From NCBI RefSeq assembly GCF_900168165.1, contig NZ_FUYV01000001.1, forward strand, positions 372,001-436,000: DNA of 64,000 bases, read 5' to 3'. This document shows, piece after piece, positions 9,059 through 17,706 of the stretch. This DNA is from Alkalitalea saponilacus (lineage in GTDB: Bacteria; Bacteroidota; Bacteroidia; Bacteroidales; Marinilabiliaceae). Position 1 is the stretch's first letter, and every line of letters begins with the position of its first letter. The notes under the pieces are model-generated. The model searched no databases and had not been told where the DNA came from. It saw nothing but the letters and a program-made list of their open reading frames with translations. The translations under genes and the position numbers were made by a program.

Positions 9059-10180
9059 TCAGGAGTAATACCCTTGACTGCTCATTTCTTTAGCTATAAA
9101 ATAGTTATAAGCTTCTTCTTTAAATGGATAGTCCCAACTACCCATGCTGTGATAGATTTCACCACCAAAGCCTGTTTTAAAACGGTAAAGCCCGTACATT
9201 GGATGCTCGGGATTGGGGTTGGGAGCTACTCCAAACATATCATAATCAGTGCATCCCTTCTCTTTTGCCATCTGTATTGCCTTCCATTGCAAGGCATAGC
9301 TGCCCATATAGTTTTTATGGTTTGATGCAGAAGCTCCATACAAGTATGTGGCTCTATTCCCACTTATTACGAGAAACATGGCCGACAATGGCTCATTTCC
9401 GGCTTCGGCAACCAATAAATGAACATCGGCAGGAGAGTTGGTGTTTTTGGCCTTTGCTGTTAAAACAGTCCTGAAATATTCTATGTTGTGAAGATAGAGT
9501 CCATTTCGAATGGATGTCTCCTTGTAAAGGTTGTACCAGATTTGCAGGTTCTCCATTCCATACTCTTTTACACTTACTCCTTTTCTTTCAGCCAACCGGA
9601 TGTTATATCGTGTTTTTGGCTTCATTGAAGCCAAAATCTGTTCTTCTGATTTTCTCAGATTTAGAAATACTGTATTTGAAGGCAGTAAATTGGTTAATGA
9701 TTTGCGAAGATTCCAGTTTATGGTATTGTAGTTGAGCCTCATTTCCTGTATGTTTTTTGCCGGAGGTCCAATCCAGTTACCTTCTAAGTCATAGTAATCA
9801 TCTTCTGCCGCCCAGTGCGATTGCCAAAGTAAGTCATACCTTATCATAATGCAGTTTTTAGGAAGATAGGAGCGTAGCGATTCAGATAACTCCTCAAGAA
9901 ATACGCCCTGATTTTCCATTGCAGGCTCCAGCTCAGGTCCGTATGGAACATAGGCTATTGAGTAATTACTGTCAATCTTTTGATCTATGATCAAAAGATC
10001 TGATAACAGAGTTTTCTTTAAATCAGAGTTGTTGTAAAGTTTCTCAGTTCTGCTTTTAAAGTTAAAGGCTTTGGTGTCTACGCCCATTCGTTTTTTTACT
10101 TCCGACCAGAACGCGGTTTGTTGAATAATTGGTGTTTCGAAAACTTCCTCCTGATGCTTGAGGCAGACTTCAGATAGCAT
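9059..10180 (-). CDS. FemAB/GNAT-like aminoacyl- or acyltransferase
   Basis: The 373-residue cytosolic protein shows the FemAB fold, two tandem GNAT-like halves. The diagnostic segment between them is ASMKPKTRYNIRLAERKGV (~185-202), and the second half contains LYLYGAS-type and KGCTDYDMFGVAP strands, then a terminal GLYRFKTGFGGEIYHSMGSWD that matches the family's GLYRFK.FGG block. Family members add amino acids to peptidoglycan cross-bridges (FemXAB) or modify other envelope molecules; Gram-negative homologues have poorly defined substrates. It is a single gene between two hairpins, downstream of psd on the same strand. Confidence 0.82.
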   Translation of the reverse strand: MLSEVCLKHQEEVFETPIIQQTAFWSEVKKRMGVDTKAFNFKSRTEKLYNNSDLKKTLLSDLLIIDQKIDSNYSIAYVPYGPELEPAMENQGVFLEELSESLRSYLPKNCIMIRYDLLWQSHWAAEDDYYDLEGNWIGPPAKNIQEMRLNYNTINWNLRKSLTNLLPSNTVFLNLRKSEEQILASMKPKTRYNIRLAERKGVSVKEYGMENLQIWYNLYKETSIRNGLYLHNIEYFRTVLTAKAKNTNSPADVHLLVAEAGNEPLSAMFLVISGNRATYLYGASASNHKNYMGSYALQWKAIQMAKEKGCTDYDMFGVAPNPNPEHPMYGLYRFKTGFGGEIYHSMGSWDYPFKEEAYNYFIAKEMSSQGYYS

Positions 10181-10220
10181 GATGGTTTTTGTTTATTGTT
10201 AAAATTTACATATAGCAAAA

Positions 10221-10252
10221 CCACGATAAAGGTTGGTTGACCTTTATCGTGG
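10221..10252 (-). terminator. Intrinsic terminator after psd
   Basis: A perfect 12-bp stem (ccacgataaagg and complement) with an 8-base loop lies 25 bp after the psd stop. Read on the minus strand it is followed by TTTTGC. It separates the psd-cdsA unit from the FemAB gene. Confidence 0.75.
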
Positions 10253-10277
10253 CTTTATCATTTTTTTTACTGATGGT

Positions 10278-10937
10278 TTATTCCAGCCAGCCTAGAATGG
10301 TCTGTTTTCCTACAACTTTTTGTCCCGGACGAACATCAATTCTTGTACCGGGTGGCAAATAAATGTCAACTCTGGATCCGAACTTTATAAAACCCATTTG
10401 ATCACCTTGTTTAATGGTGTTTTCAGATTTAGCGTAGCAAACTATTCTGCGGGCAATGGCACCGGCAATCTGTCTTACTACCAGCGTGGATCCGTTTTCG
10501 TGTTCAATGGCCACAGTGGTTCTTTCATTTTCAGTGGATGCTTTGGGCAAATAGGCCGACATGAACCGGCCACTGTGATGAACGGCAGTTCTAATCTTTC
10601 CGTTAATAGGAAACCAGTTGATATGAACGTTAAAAACGTTCATAAATATTGAAACCTGTATGGCTTTTCCTTTTAGAATCTCACCTTCTTCGGTCTCTTC
10701 CACAACAACAATTTTGCCATCGGCAGGAGCTATAATTGCATTTTCGTGGTAATAACCTTCTCTGCGCGGGCTTCTGAAGAAGTTCAGAACAAAAAAGAAA
10801 ACGACCAAAGATACAGGCACCGACCATTTTAAGGTTTGCGCCGGTGATCCGGGTATAAATGCCAGCAATATATTGATGGCGGCCAGTCCTAGAAAAGTTA
10901 CTCCAAGGATTTTAAACCCCTCTTTGTGAATTGTCAT
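10278..10937 (-). CDS. psd: Phosphatidylserine decarboxylase proenzyme (short PSD-A type)
   Basis: The enzyme converts phosphatidylserine to phosphatidylethanolamine at the inner membrane. From the ATG at 10937 it has 219 residues: two adjacent hydrophobic segments (~10-30 and 38-54), the core motifs APADGKIVVVE and MNVFNVHINWFP, and the self-cleavage site FIKFGSRVD at ~183-190. Gly187-Ser188 is where the proenzyme splits and the serine becomes the pyruvoyl group. The short form with a bare GS is usual for Bacteroidota. An in-frame start at 11000 would overlap cdsA by 37 bp, so the downstream ATG, 26 bp after the cdsA stop, is preferred. It follows cdsA, the enzyme two steps earlier in the same pathway; pssA lies at 59041. 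Confidence 0.95.
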   Translation of the reverse strand: MTIHKEGFKILGVTFLGLAAINILLAFIPGSPAQTLKWSVPVSLVVFFFVLNFFRSPRREGYYHENAIIAPADGKIVVVEETEEGEILKGKAIQVSIFMNVFNVHINWFPINGKIRTAVHHSGRFMSAYLPKASTENERTTVAIEHENGSTLVVRQIAGAIARRIVCYAKSENTIKQGDQMGFIKFGSRVDIYLPPGTRIDVRPGQKVVGKQTILGWLE

Positions 10938-10963
10938 GATGCTTTTAAATGAATAATGGTTTT

Positions 10964-11782
10964 TTAATTCAGTATTTGAGTTAGAAAAAGATAAGTGCAA
11001 ACCAATGGCGCAGCAAAAATTACTGCGTCAAATCTGTCCAGAATGCCACCGTGCCCGGGTAATAGTGATCCGGAATCTTTAATGTTTACACTCCTTTTCA
11101 GCATTGATTCTACCAGATCGCCAAGCGATCCCATTATTGAAACAATGATGCCTATTATCAGCCAGTTTAGGGTGGAAACATCCTTTATAAGTAAAGATAG
11201 CGCATAGGCGGATATAACGGTAAATATGAATCCTCCGATGGTGCCTTCCCAGGTTTTTTTTGGTGATATTCTTTCAAATAACTTGTTCTTTCCAAAGTTT
11301 ACTCCAACAAGATATGCGCCCGAGTCGTTTGCCCATATCAGAATAAAAAATCCTAAAAGAGGCATGTAGCAATATGCTCCATTTAAATAGACCAAAAAAT
11401 GAAGAAAAGAAAATGGTAATGCCACATAAAATGGAATGATAAGGGTGCATGCGATGTTAAGTAAAGGTGTGGTTGAGTTTCGAAACAGTTCAGTGATGAA
11501 CACCCCCATTATCATAGGAACAATGAGCATTAGCCAGAGAGGGCTTACAAATCCGCCCAAAACAAAAAATGATGACAGATACCAATAGGCTCCAAGTATG
11601 ATCGGCCATGTCCTGTTAATGCTTACCGGGCGAGCTTCAACCAATTTAATGAATTCCAGAAGACCAAGAATAACAACTATAAAGAAAATTGCCAGGTATG
11701 AGTATGGATGCCACCACATGCCACCAATTATGGCGATAACAAATATGATTCCTGTAAAAAGGCGCTGCCAGAAATTATTCAT
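10964..11782 (-). CDS. cdsA: Phosphatidate cytidylyltransferase (CDP-diglyceride synthase)
   Basis: This polytopic inner-membrane enzyme makes CDP-diacylglycerol from phosphatidate and CTP. The 272-residue product has about eight hydrophobic helices and the family signature near the C-terminus: SMLKRSVNIKDSGSL, then LPGHGGILDRFDAV, matching S-x-x-K-R-x4-K-D-x8-PGHGG-x-x-DR-x-D. The WANDSGAYLVG segment (~150) and KTWEGTIGG are also conserved. Length is normal for the family. It is followed by psd and preceded, after ~250 bp, by the LUD gene. Confidence 0.96.
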   Translation of the reverse strand: MNNFWQRLFTGIIFVIAIIGGMWWHPYSYLAIFFIVVILGLLEFIKLVEARPVSINRTWPIILGAYWYLSSFFVLGGFVSPLWLMLIVPMIMGVFITELFRNSTTPLLNIACTLIIPFYVALPFSFLHFLVYLNGAYCYMPLLGFFILIWANDSGAYLVGVNFGKNKLFERISPKKTWEGTIGGFIFTVISAYALSLLIKDVSTLNWLIIGIIVSIMGSLGDLVESMLKRSVNIKDSGSLLPGHGGILDRFDAVIFAAPLVCTYLFLTQILN

Positions 11783-12036
11783 GCGGTTTTTATTGTATAT
11801 ACCTGGTTGTTTGTTATCATTAAAAGACCCAATGCATTACTGAGCCATCATTTTTACATTTGCTGATGCCAATCAGAAAATGCTAATCGTGATTTTTGTT
11901 TTTATTCCGGAATAATTTTCCGGCACTATAAATATAACAACCTTTCTAATTGCTGCAAAATTAATAGAAACTTTCAGTTTATAAAATTGCAGAACGGATA
12001 AATAATGCAAATTGCAAAGAGCCAGTGTGATATGGT

Positions 12037-12669
12037 TTAAGATTGTGATGAAGTTGTTTTGGAGATCAGGAAAACAATTAAACGACGTGGTCCGTGGGCT
12101 CCCAAAACCAGCGTTTTTTCAATGTCTGCAGTGCGGCTTGGCCCAGTAATTAACCCTGTCCAGGATGGTTTATGGTTGCTTTTTTGGAGATTTTGCAGAG
12201 CATCTTTAATTTGTGGTACCAATTGTGTCTCAAAGGCTATGATGATGAGCGTTTCTGCCGATACATAAACTTGCCGCCCAGATCCCGTGTAACTGCTTGC
12301 AAAAACCGATCCTGTGTTTGATATCAGATGTTCGCATCCTGCAACGGCCAATGGCGTTTCGGGACTGTTGTTTATTTCTATCCCGTGTTGAGATATTATC
12401 TGACTGAGATTTTCAATTGAACACCAAATGGAATCATAGTTCGATTCTTTGGCTATGCTAACAATTTCCTTTATAGCGTCTTCAATTGAACTAAACTGTT
12501 TAAATTCTCCGGAGACTTCGGTCAGCTCTTTATGAAACGCTTCGATGAGGTTGTCGGGTGTGGGAAAAGGATCCGTTTCGCCGGTTGCGCCGGGCGAAAC
12601 GGACCACTTAAAGGATGGAGCCGACCTGAGTCGTCTAAGTATATTTTCTCTGGCATTTTTGTTAGCCAT
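12037..12669 (-). CDS. LUD-domain protein (LutC/YkgG family)
   Basis: The 210-residue product carries the LUD (lactate utilization) domain: EHLISNTGSVFAS in the middle and GPSRTADIEKTLVLGAHGP near the end, the most conserved block of LutC. In firmicutes LutC works with LutA and LutB in lactate oxidation. No lutA or lutB is present here, and the gene stands alone in the rsfS-ftsH-cdsA-psd block, an arrangement I recall from other Bacteroidales. The role is therefore open. It starts 11 bp after the ftsH stop and is probably co-transcribed. About 250 bp of AT-rich DNA without a gene follow before cdsA. Confidence 0.85.
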   Translation of the reverse strand: MANKNARENILRRLRSAPSFKWSVSPGATGETDPFPTPDNLIEAFHKELTEVSGEFKQFSSIEDAIKEIVSIAKESNYDSIWCSIENLSQIISQHGIEINNSPETPLAVAGCEHLISNTGSVFASSYTGSGRQVYVSAETLIIIAFETQLVPQIKDALQNLQKSNHKPSWTGLITGPSRTADIEKTLVLGAHGPRRLIVFLISKTTSSQS

Positions 12670-12680
12670 CGTTTACAAGA

Positions 12681-14717
12681 CTATTGTTCCTGCGGTGAGC
12701 TGTCATTTCCTTCGGAACCTTCTTTTGCAGAGCTGTTTTCAGGGGCTTCAACTTTCTTACCGTTGGAATCTTCCTGAATGACATGCTGCGAAAGTTTACG
12801 CTTACCAAAGAGCTGTTCCAGGTCTTCGCTAAAGATTACCTCTTTTTCAAGCAGTAATTCTGCCAATTGCTGGTGCTTATCTGAGTTTTCCTTTAGGATT
12901 GTTTTAGCCCTTTCGTATTGGTCTTCCACAATCCTGGATACCTCCTTATCGATCAACTCCGCGGTCTTTTCACTATATGGCTTTGTAAAGCCATATTCGT
13001 TCTGACCTGTAGAGTCAAAGTAACTAAGGTTTCCGATCTCTTTGCTCATGCCGAAATAGCTTACCATGGCATAAGCCTGGCGGGTTACTTTCTCTAAGTC
13101 GTTAAGAGCTCCTGTTGATATACGTCCAAACACAACATCTTCTGCTGCACGTCCACCAAGGGTGGCACACATTTCATCCAGCATCTGCTCAAAAGTATTT
13201 AGTGATCGTTCTTCGGGCAAATACCAGGCTGCACCCAGCGCTTTGCCACGGGGGACAATGGTCACTTTAACCAATGGGTGAGCATATTCCAACAACCAGC
13301 TGATGGCTGCATGTCCTGCTTCGTGGTAAGCTACCGCGCGTTTTTCATCCTTGCTGATGATTTTATTCTTCTTTTCCAATCCTCCGACAATTCGGTCAAC
13401 GGCATCAAGGAAATCCTCTTTTTCTACCAGCTTCTTGTTTTTTCGGGCAGCGATCAATGCGGATTCATTACAAACATTGGCAATGTCAGCTCCTGAAAAA
13501 CCGGGAGTCTGTCTGGCCAGAAAATCAGATTTAACATCTTCGCTGAGTCTGAGCGGGCGAAGATGTACTTCAAAAATCTCTTGTCTCTCATTCAGATCAG
13601 GCAGTTCAACGCTAATCTGACGGTCAAAACGCCCTGCACGCATTAATGCACGGTCCAGAATGTCGGCGCGGTTGGTGGCTGCTAAAATGATAACACCGCT
13701 GTTGGTTGCAAATCCATCCATCTCGGTTAGCAGCTGGTTGAGCGTGTTTTCGCGCTCATCGTTTCCGCTGAAATTAACATTCTTTCCTCTGGCACGGCCA
13801 ATGGCGTCAATTTCATCTATAAAAACAATACATGGTGCCTTCTCCTTTGCTTTTTTAAAGAGGTCGCGAACGCGAGAGGCACCTACGCCTACGAACATTT
13901 CAACAAAATCGGAACCTGACATGCTGAAAAATGGCACATTGGCCTCACCGGCAACAGCTCTTGCCAACAGGGTTTTTCCAGTTCCCGGAGGGCCAACCAG
14001 CAATGCTCCTTTGGGGATTTTCCCACCCAGTTCGGTGAATTTTTCCGGTTTCCTCAGAAATTCAACGATCTCTTCCAGTTCAGTTTTAGCTTCAGCCAAT
14101 CCTGCAACATCTCCAAAATTCACTTTTATGCCCGATTCCTTATCGAACATACGTGCTTTGGACTTACCAACGTTGAAAATATTACCTCCTCCGCCCGGGC
14201 CGGCGCCGCCACTCATTCTTCTGAAAATGAATATCCAGATGGCAATAATCAGCAGTATTGGCCACATCATGAAAAAGAAATCGCGAAACAGGTTGGTTCG
14301 CTCTTCATATTCAATTGGAATCCTGATGCCATGTTTTTCTTCTGCCTCTTTTCTGGCATCTTCAAATCTGTCAACGGTAGGAATTTTTACCGTTAAATGT
14401 GGCCCTGTACGGGGCAGACTCTGTACGTCTTTAAAAATGTCGGTGTATTTGTCTAGGCTTTCCGGCTTAAAAGTGATTTCAGCTTTTCCTTCATTGGTAA
14501 CCAAAATAACACGTTTGATGTCACCTTTAGGGAGGACTTCGTTTTCGAATACACTCCAGGATACGGATGCCGGACTTTGTCCGACATTAAAAATACTGAT
14601 GGCCACCAGGGAGATCAGTATGATTCCATAAATCCAATATGCATTGAATTTCGGCATTTTAGGAGGCATTTTGTCTCCCTGTTCTCCGGTGGTTTTCTTT
14701 TTTTCTTCTTCTGTCAT
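12681..14717 (-). CDS. ftsH: ATP-dependent zinc metalloprotease FtsH
   Basis: This membrane-anchored AAA+ protease degrades misfolded membrane proteins and short-lived regulators. The 678-residue protein has a membrane helix at ~28-47, a periplasmic domain, a second helix at ~148-167 and a Gly-rich linker ([14 protein letters not shown]). Then come the AAA module with Walker A GPPGTGKT (~240), Walker [12 protein letters not shown], the pore motif FVG, and the second region of homology [20 protein letters not shown]. The zinc site is H465-E-A-G-H469. The C-terminal tail (~645-678) is acidic and disordered ([10 protein letters not shown]). It follows rsfS by 25 bp and precedes the LUD gene. Confidence 0.98.
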   Translation of the reverse strand: MTEEEKKKTTGEQGDKMPPKMPKFNAYWIYGIILISLVAISIFNVGQSPASVSWSVFENEVLPKGDIKRVILVTNEGKAEITFKPESLDKYTDIFKDVQSLPRTGPHLTVKIPTVDRFEDARKEAEEKHGIRIPIEYEERTNLFRDFFFMMWPILLIIAIWIFIFRRMSGGAGPGGGGNIFNVGKSKARMFDKESGIKVNFGDVAGLAEAKTELEEIVEFLRKPEKFTELGGKIPKGALLVGPPGTGKTLLARAVAGEANVPFFSMSGSDFVEMFVGVGASRVRDLFKKAKEKAPCIVFIDEIDAIGRARGKNVNFSGNDERENTLNQLLTEMDGFATNSGVIILAATNRADILDRALMRAGRFDRQISVELPDLNERQEIFEVHLRPLRLSEDVKSDFLARQTPGFSGADIANVCNESALIAARKNKKLVEKEDFLDAVDRIVGGLEKKNKIISKDEKRAVAYHEAGHAAISWLLEYAHPLVKVTIVPRGKALGAAWYLPEERSLNTFEQMLDEMCATLGGRAAEDVVFGRISTGALNDLEKVTRQAYAMVSYFGMSKEIGNLSYFDSTGQNEYGFTKPYSEKTAELIDKEVSRIVEDQYERAKTILKENSDKHQQLAELLLEKEVIFSEDLEQLFGKRKLSQHVIQEDSNGKKVEAPENSSAKEGSEGNDSSPQEQ

Positions 14718-14742
14718 TATTTTAAGATCTTATATTTACTTA

Positions 14743-15120
14743 CTAAAACAAATCAGGAACATCTTTTCTTTCAGCATCGGCCCAAAGATTTTCCAAATTG
14801 TAAAACTCTCTTGTCGATCGTTGAAAAACATGTACAACAACGTCCAGGTAATCTAGCAAAATCCATTGTGCATTCTGTTTGCCTTCAACATGAAAAGGCT
14901 TTTCACCAACATGCTCTCTGACATATTCTTCTGCTGAATCGGCAATGGCATCAACGTGAACATTACTGTCCCCGCTACATATAACAAAAAAACTGGTGAT
15001 GGTGTTCTCTATTGAAGTTAAATCCAGTATGGTGATGTTAGCGCCTTTCTTTTCCTGCATGCCTTCTACTATGGCTTTAACGAGATTTTGTGTGGCTTGG
15101 TTTTCCTGGTTTTTTGTCAT
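14743..15120 (-). CDS. rsfS: Ribosomal silencing factor RsfS
   Basis: RsfS binds ribosomal protein uL14 and blocks subunit joining when nutrients are scarce. The 125-residue protein shows the family core: LVKAIVEGMQEKKGANITILDL, FFVICSGDSNVHVDAIADS and the C-terminal WILLDYLDVVVHVFQRSTREFYNLENLWADA. The last segment matches the characteristic W..DYGDVVVH.F....R.YY.LE..W. It is the first gene of the rsfS-ftsH-LUD-cdsA-psd block and is divergent from birA. Confidence 0.95.
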   Translation of the reverse strand: MTKNQENQATQNLVKAIVEGMQEKKGANITILDLTSIENTITSFFVICSGDSNVHVDAIADSAEEYVREHVGEKPFHVEGKQNAQWILLDYLDVVVHVFQRSTREFYNLENLWADAERKDVPDLF

Positions 15121-15179
15121 TCCAAATCGTTTATCTTGCTTTGTTCGGGATTAATTAATTTTAAATATTCAATTTTTTT

Positions 15180-15187
15180 CAAAGATA
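15180..15187 (-). promoter_or_regulatory. Candidate -7 element of the rsfS-ftsH operon
   Basis: TATCTTTG on the minus strand fits TAnnTTTG and lies 59 bp before the rsfS ATG. I see no clear TTG at the -33 distance, so support rests on the -7 box and its location in the divergent region. Confidence 0.35.
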
Positions 15188-15258
15188 ACACTTTCAAAAG
15201 ATTTAATTACCTAAATTGAGCGGTGAATTGTTTATTGACATGCGGAAATTGTTGCGAT

Positions 15259-15999
15259 ATGTATAAAACGCCCGAGGTATTTTACTATGATGAGTTGGTT
15301 TCAACAAATCAGAAAATTAAGGAGTTAGATAGCGAAAGGGATTTGCCTGAGTTTTCGGCAGTTATTGCAGGGTACCAGACAGCAGGCAGAGGCCAGGGTG
15401 AAAACAGATGGGAGAGTGAAAAAGGTAAAAACCTGACTTTTTCGCTGGTTTTAAAGCCTCACGGCCTGGAGGTGCCGAATCACTTCCGCATCACTCAGGT
15501 TGTTTCACTTGGATTGATTGATTGGTTAAGAGAACATATTGGAGATGTTTCAATAAAATGGCCGAACGATATTTACTCGGGTGATTTTAAAATGGCTGGC
15601 ATGTTGATTGAAAACAGTCTGGCCGGAAAGGAGGTTGTAACTTCTGTGGTCGGCATAGGATTGAACTTGAATCAAGAGAAATTCACTTCGGGTGCTCTGA
15701 ATCCCATTTCGTTAAAAATGATAACCGGTAAAGAGTATGATGTTGAAGAGGTTTTTCAGGAGTGCATGCAGCACATCATAAGCCGATACCTACATTGGCT
15801 TGAAGACGGGGATGATGAAATATTGCACAGGCAATATTTTCAAAACTTATATAGAAACAATGGAGTGTTTCAATTCCGGGACAATACCGGGGAGTTTTCT
15901 GCACAAATCAGAGAGATTGAACCAGATGGTCATCTGGTTCTTGAAACTCCCACCGGAATAAAACGATTTGCTTTTAAAGAGGTGGAATTTCTTCGTTAA
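15259..15999 (+). CDS. birA: Biotin--[acetyl-CoA-carboxylase] ligase, without DNA-binding domain
   Basis: The enzyme attaches biotin to carboxylase carrier domains. From the ATG at 15259 it has 246 residues with the biotinyl-AMP motif AGRGQGENRWESEKGKNLTFS, then KWPNDIYSGDFKMAGMLIEN and VVGIGLNLNQ, all hallmarks of the catalytic domain, and a small C-terminal SH3-like domain. No N-terminal helix-turn-helix is present, so it is a ligase only and not a repressor. An upstream ATG at 15223 would add a Cys-rich 12-residue leader without similarity to the family. The gene is convergent with the SRPBCC gene and overlaps it by 4 bp. Confidence 0.94.
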   Translation: MYKTPEVFYYDELVSTNQKIKELDSERDLPEFSAVIAGYQTAGRGQGENRWESEKGKNLTFSLVLKPHGLEVPNHFRITQVVSLGLIDWLREHIGDVSIKWPNDIYSGDFKMAGMLIENSLAGKEVVTSVVGIGLNLNQEKFTSGALNPISLKMITGKEYDVEEVFQECMQHIISRYLHWLEDGDDEILHRQYFQNLYRNNGVFQFRDNTGEFSAQIREIEPDGHLVLETPTGIKRFAFKEVEFLR

Positions 16000-16409
16000 A
16001 TCTGATACGGATATTTTACAATGGCATCGGTAACCACGTCGAGAAACTTTTCCACATGACTGCTCACCATCATCTTTAGCATGGGGTTTAGGTCAGCTTT
16101 TATCGTAAGTTTTACTTTGGTTTCGTTCTCCCCAATCTCTTTTAGCTGAACCCAGAGAAAAAAGTTGAACGGGGTTTTTCCGTCGGCTGTATATTTAATG
16201 GTTTTTTCCGGCTCTTTTTCAATGATTTTCAACCCAATGTCACCAATGCCTTCAATGGTAAAACGGCATGTGTCACCTGCACTGTGCCAATTTGTTACTT
16301 TTTCGGGAGGAAGAAGAGACTCAAAATGGTCGAAGTTAGAAAGAAAATTAAATACCACATTCGAAGAATGTGGTATTGTACGTATGGGACCTTCAAATTT
16401 TGTCATCAC
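15996..16409 (-). CDS. SRPBCC/START-like ligand-binding domain protein
   Basis: The 137-residue soluble protein has the SRPBCC pattern: an N-terminal VVFNFLSNFDHFESLLPP, the central strands CRFTIEGIGDIGLKIIEKEPEKTIKYTA and a long C-terminal helix KMMVSSHVEKFLDVVTDAIVKYPY. Such domains bind hydrophobic ligands, but no ligand can be read from the sequence. It lies 9 bp downstream of pyrE on the same strand and is probably co-transcribed with it. Confidence 0.78.
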   Translation of the reverse strand: MMTKFEGPIRTIPHSSNVVFNFLSNFDHFESLLPPEKVTNWHSAGDTCRFTIEGIGDIGLKIIEKEPEKTIKYTADGKTPFNFFLWVQLKEIGENETKVKLTIKADLNPMLKMMVSSHVEKFLDVVTDAIVKYPYQI

Positions 16410-16418
16410 AAAAAATAA

Positions 16419-17051
16419 TTATTTGTTCCAGTTTGCCGGATCTTTTCTCCATGCATCCAGTGTTTCCAGATGGTCGGCCGTCACATTTCCGTTGCTTACA
16501 GCAACTTTTAATAGGGTTTGGTAGTTGCTCAAGGTTTGAAGATCTACGTTTTCTTTTCTGAAATTCTCTTCTGCAACGCTAAAGCCGTAAGAAAATATTG
16601 CCAACATTCCCAGTACATCACCACCTCCATTGCGAACAGCCTCGGCAGCTTTAAGACTGCTGCCACCAGTTGAAATTAGATCTTCGATGATGACTACTTT
16701 CTGTCCTGGTTTTAGGTCACCTTCTATCAGGTTCTCCAGACCATGTCCCTTCGGGGATGAACGAACATAGATGAATGGCTTGTTTAAAAGGTCGGCAACC
16801 AATGCTCCCTGTGCGATGGCTCCGGTGGCTACTCCTGCTATGACATCTGCATCAGCATATTTTTCCTTTATGATTTCAGCAAATGCATTTTTTATGTAAT
16901 CTCTTACCTCGGGATATGAAAGAGTTTTTCTGTTATCACAATAAATGGGGGATATCCATCCGGATGCCCAGGTAAATGGGTTTGCCGGTTGCAATTTTAT
17001 TGCTTTTATTTGTAATAAATGTGACGCGATTGTCTCTTCAGTTTTTTTCAT
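16419..17051 (-). CDS. pyrE: Orotate phosphoribosyltransferase
   Basis: PyrE makes orotidine 5'-phosphate from orotate and PRPP in pyrimidine synthesis. The 211-residue protein starts MKKTEETIASHLLQIKAI and contains IYCDNRKTLSYPEVRDYI, VIAGVATGAIAQGALVADLL, YVRSSPKGHG and the PRPP loop VVIIEDLISTGGSSLKAAEA. An in-frame GTG/ATG region reaching to 17246 would add 65 residues that overlap the divergent NUDIX gene, so the ATG at 17051 is the start. The downstream gene is the SRPBCC protein. carB, for an earlier step of the same pathway, is at the right end of the window. Confidence 0.96.
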   Translation of the reverse strand: MKKTEETIASHLLQIKAIKLQPANPFTWASGWISPIYCDNRKTLSYPEVRDYIKNAFAEIIKEKYADADVIAGVATGAIAQGALVADLLNKPFIYVRSSPKGHGLENLIEGDLKPGQKVVIIEDLISTGGSSLKAAEAVRNGGGDVLGMLAIFSYGFSVAEENFRKENVDLQTLSNYQTLLKVAVSNGNVTADHLETLDAWRKDPANWNK

Positions 17052-17076
17052 TTTGGTTTTGTTTACCTGTTTGATT

Positions 17077-17706
17077 ATGCAAATGTATAAAATCTTTTTT
17101 AAGGAGCGGGTCGTTTTTTTGACCAGGGAGGTTGCTCCATTGATGTCAACCGATTTTGACGCTGTTTTAAAGTATGGTAACCAGGGAGAACTGAAGGATT
17201 TTATCAATCGGTTTGGTGCCGATGAAAGATTAAGGACAGCCATCATATACCATCACAATGCTTATGATTTATTGCAAAATTTCCGTGCCTGTTTTGTCAA
17301 TCTGCCTGCTGCCGGGGGTGTGGTGTGGAATGGTGATAGAAGCCTGTTTCTGGGAATGAAAAGAAGAGGTTTTTTTGACTTGCCAAAAGGGAAGGTTGAA
17401 CGTGATGAAACCTTTGAGGAGGCAGCCATCAGGGAGGTAGAGGAGGAGTGTGGTATTAGTGGTGTTCAATTATCTAAATTTTTGGTTTCAACCTATCATA
17501 CATACAAAATTGGGAATAAACATATATTTAAAGAAACTCGTTGGTATGATATGATTTACCTTGGAAATAAACAGCCAATTCCGCAAACAACTGAAGATAT
17601 TGAGTCAGTTTTCTGGATAGACCCGGGAGATGTTAATACCGCGCAAGACCAGACCTACCCCTCAATACTGGAAGTGATGAAAGCTGGGGGTATTATCTGT
17701 AAATAA
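17077..17706 (+). CDS. NUDIX hydrolase
   Basis: The Nudix box is complete: GKVERDETFEEAAIREVEEECGI (~106-128), with the metal-binding REVEEE core. The ~90-residue N-terminal extension (MYKIFFKERVVFLTREV, then an acidic stretch) is usual in Bacteroidota homologues, which supports a start at 17077 or 17083. FFDLPKGK before the box and WYDMIYLG after it are consistent with the diadenosine or nucleotide-sugar hydrolase branch, but the substrate cannot be named. The gene starts 25 bp from the divergent pyrE, and its end overlaps the convergent PPIase gene by 14 bp. Confidence 0.9.
   Translation: MQMYKIFFKERVVFLTREVAPLMSTDFDAVLKYGNQGELKDFINRFGADERLRTAIIYHHNAYDLLQNFRACFVNLPAAGGVVWNGDRSLFLGMKRRGFFDLPKGKVERDETFEEAAIREVEEECGISGVQLSKFLVSTYHTYKIGNKHIFKETRWYDMIYLGNKQPIPQTTEDIESVFWIDPGDVNTAQDQTYPSILEVMKAGGIICK
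17080..17087 (-). promoter_or_regulatory. Candidate -7 element of pyrE
   Basis: TACATTTG on the minus strand fits TAnnTTTG and sits 29 bp before the pyrE ATG. It lies within the first codons of the divergent NUDIX gene. No clear -33 TTG is visible. Confidence 0.35.

Noticed and set aside
9056-9735. Several plus-strand frames opposite the FemAB gene
   Set aside because: Shadows without motifs; the minus frame has the complete FemAB pattern.
13660-14631. 323-codon open frame on the plus strand opposite ftsH
   Set aside because: It is the antisense shadow of ftsH: low-complexity Ser/Pro-rich translation without family motifs, and ftsH is certain.
17052-17246. Long 5' extension of pyrE
   Set aside because: It overlaps the NUDIX coding region and has no similarity to the family; MKKTEETIASHLL is the natural start.
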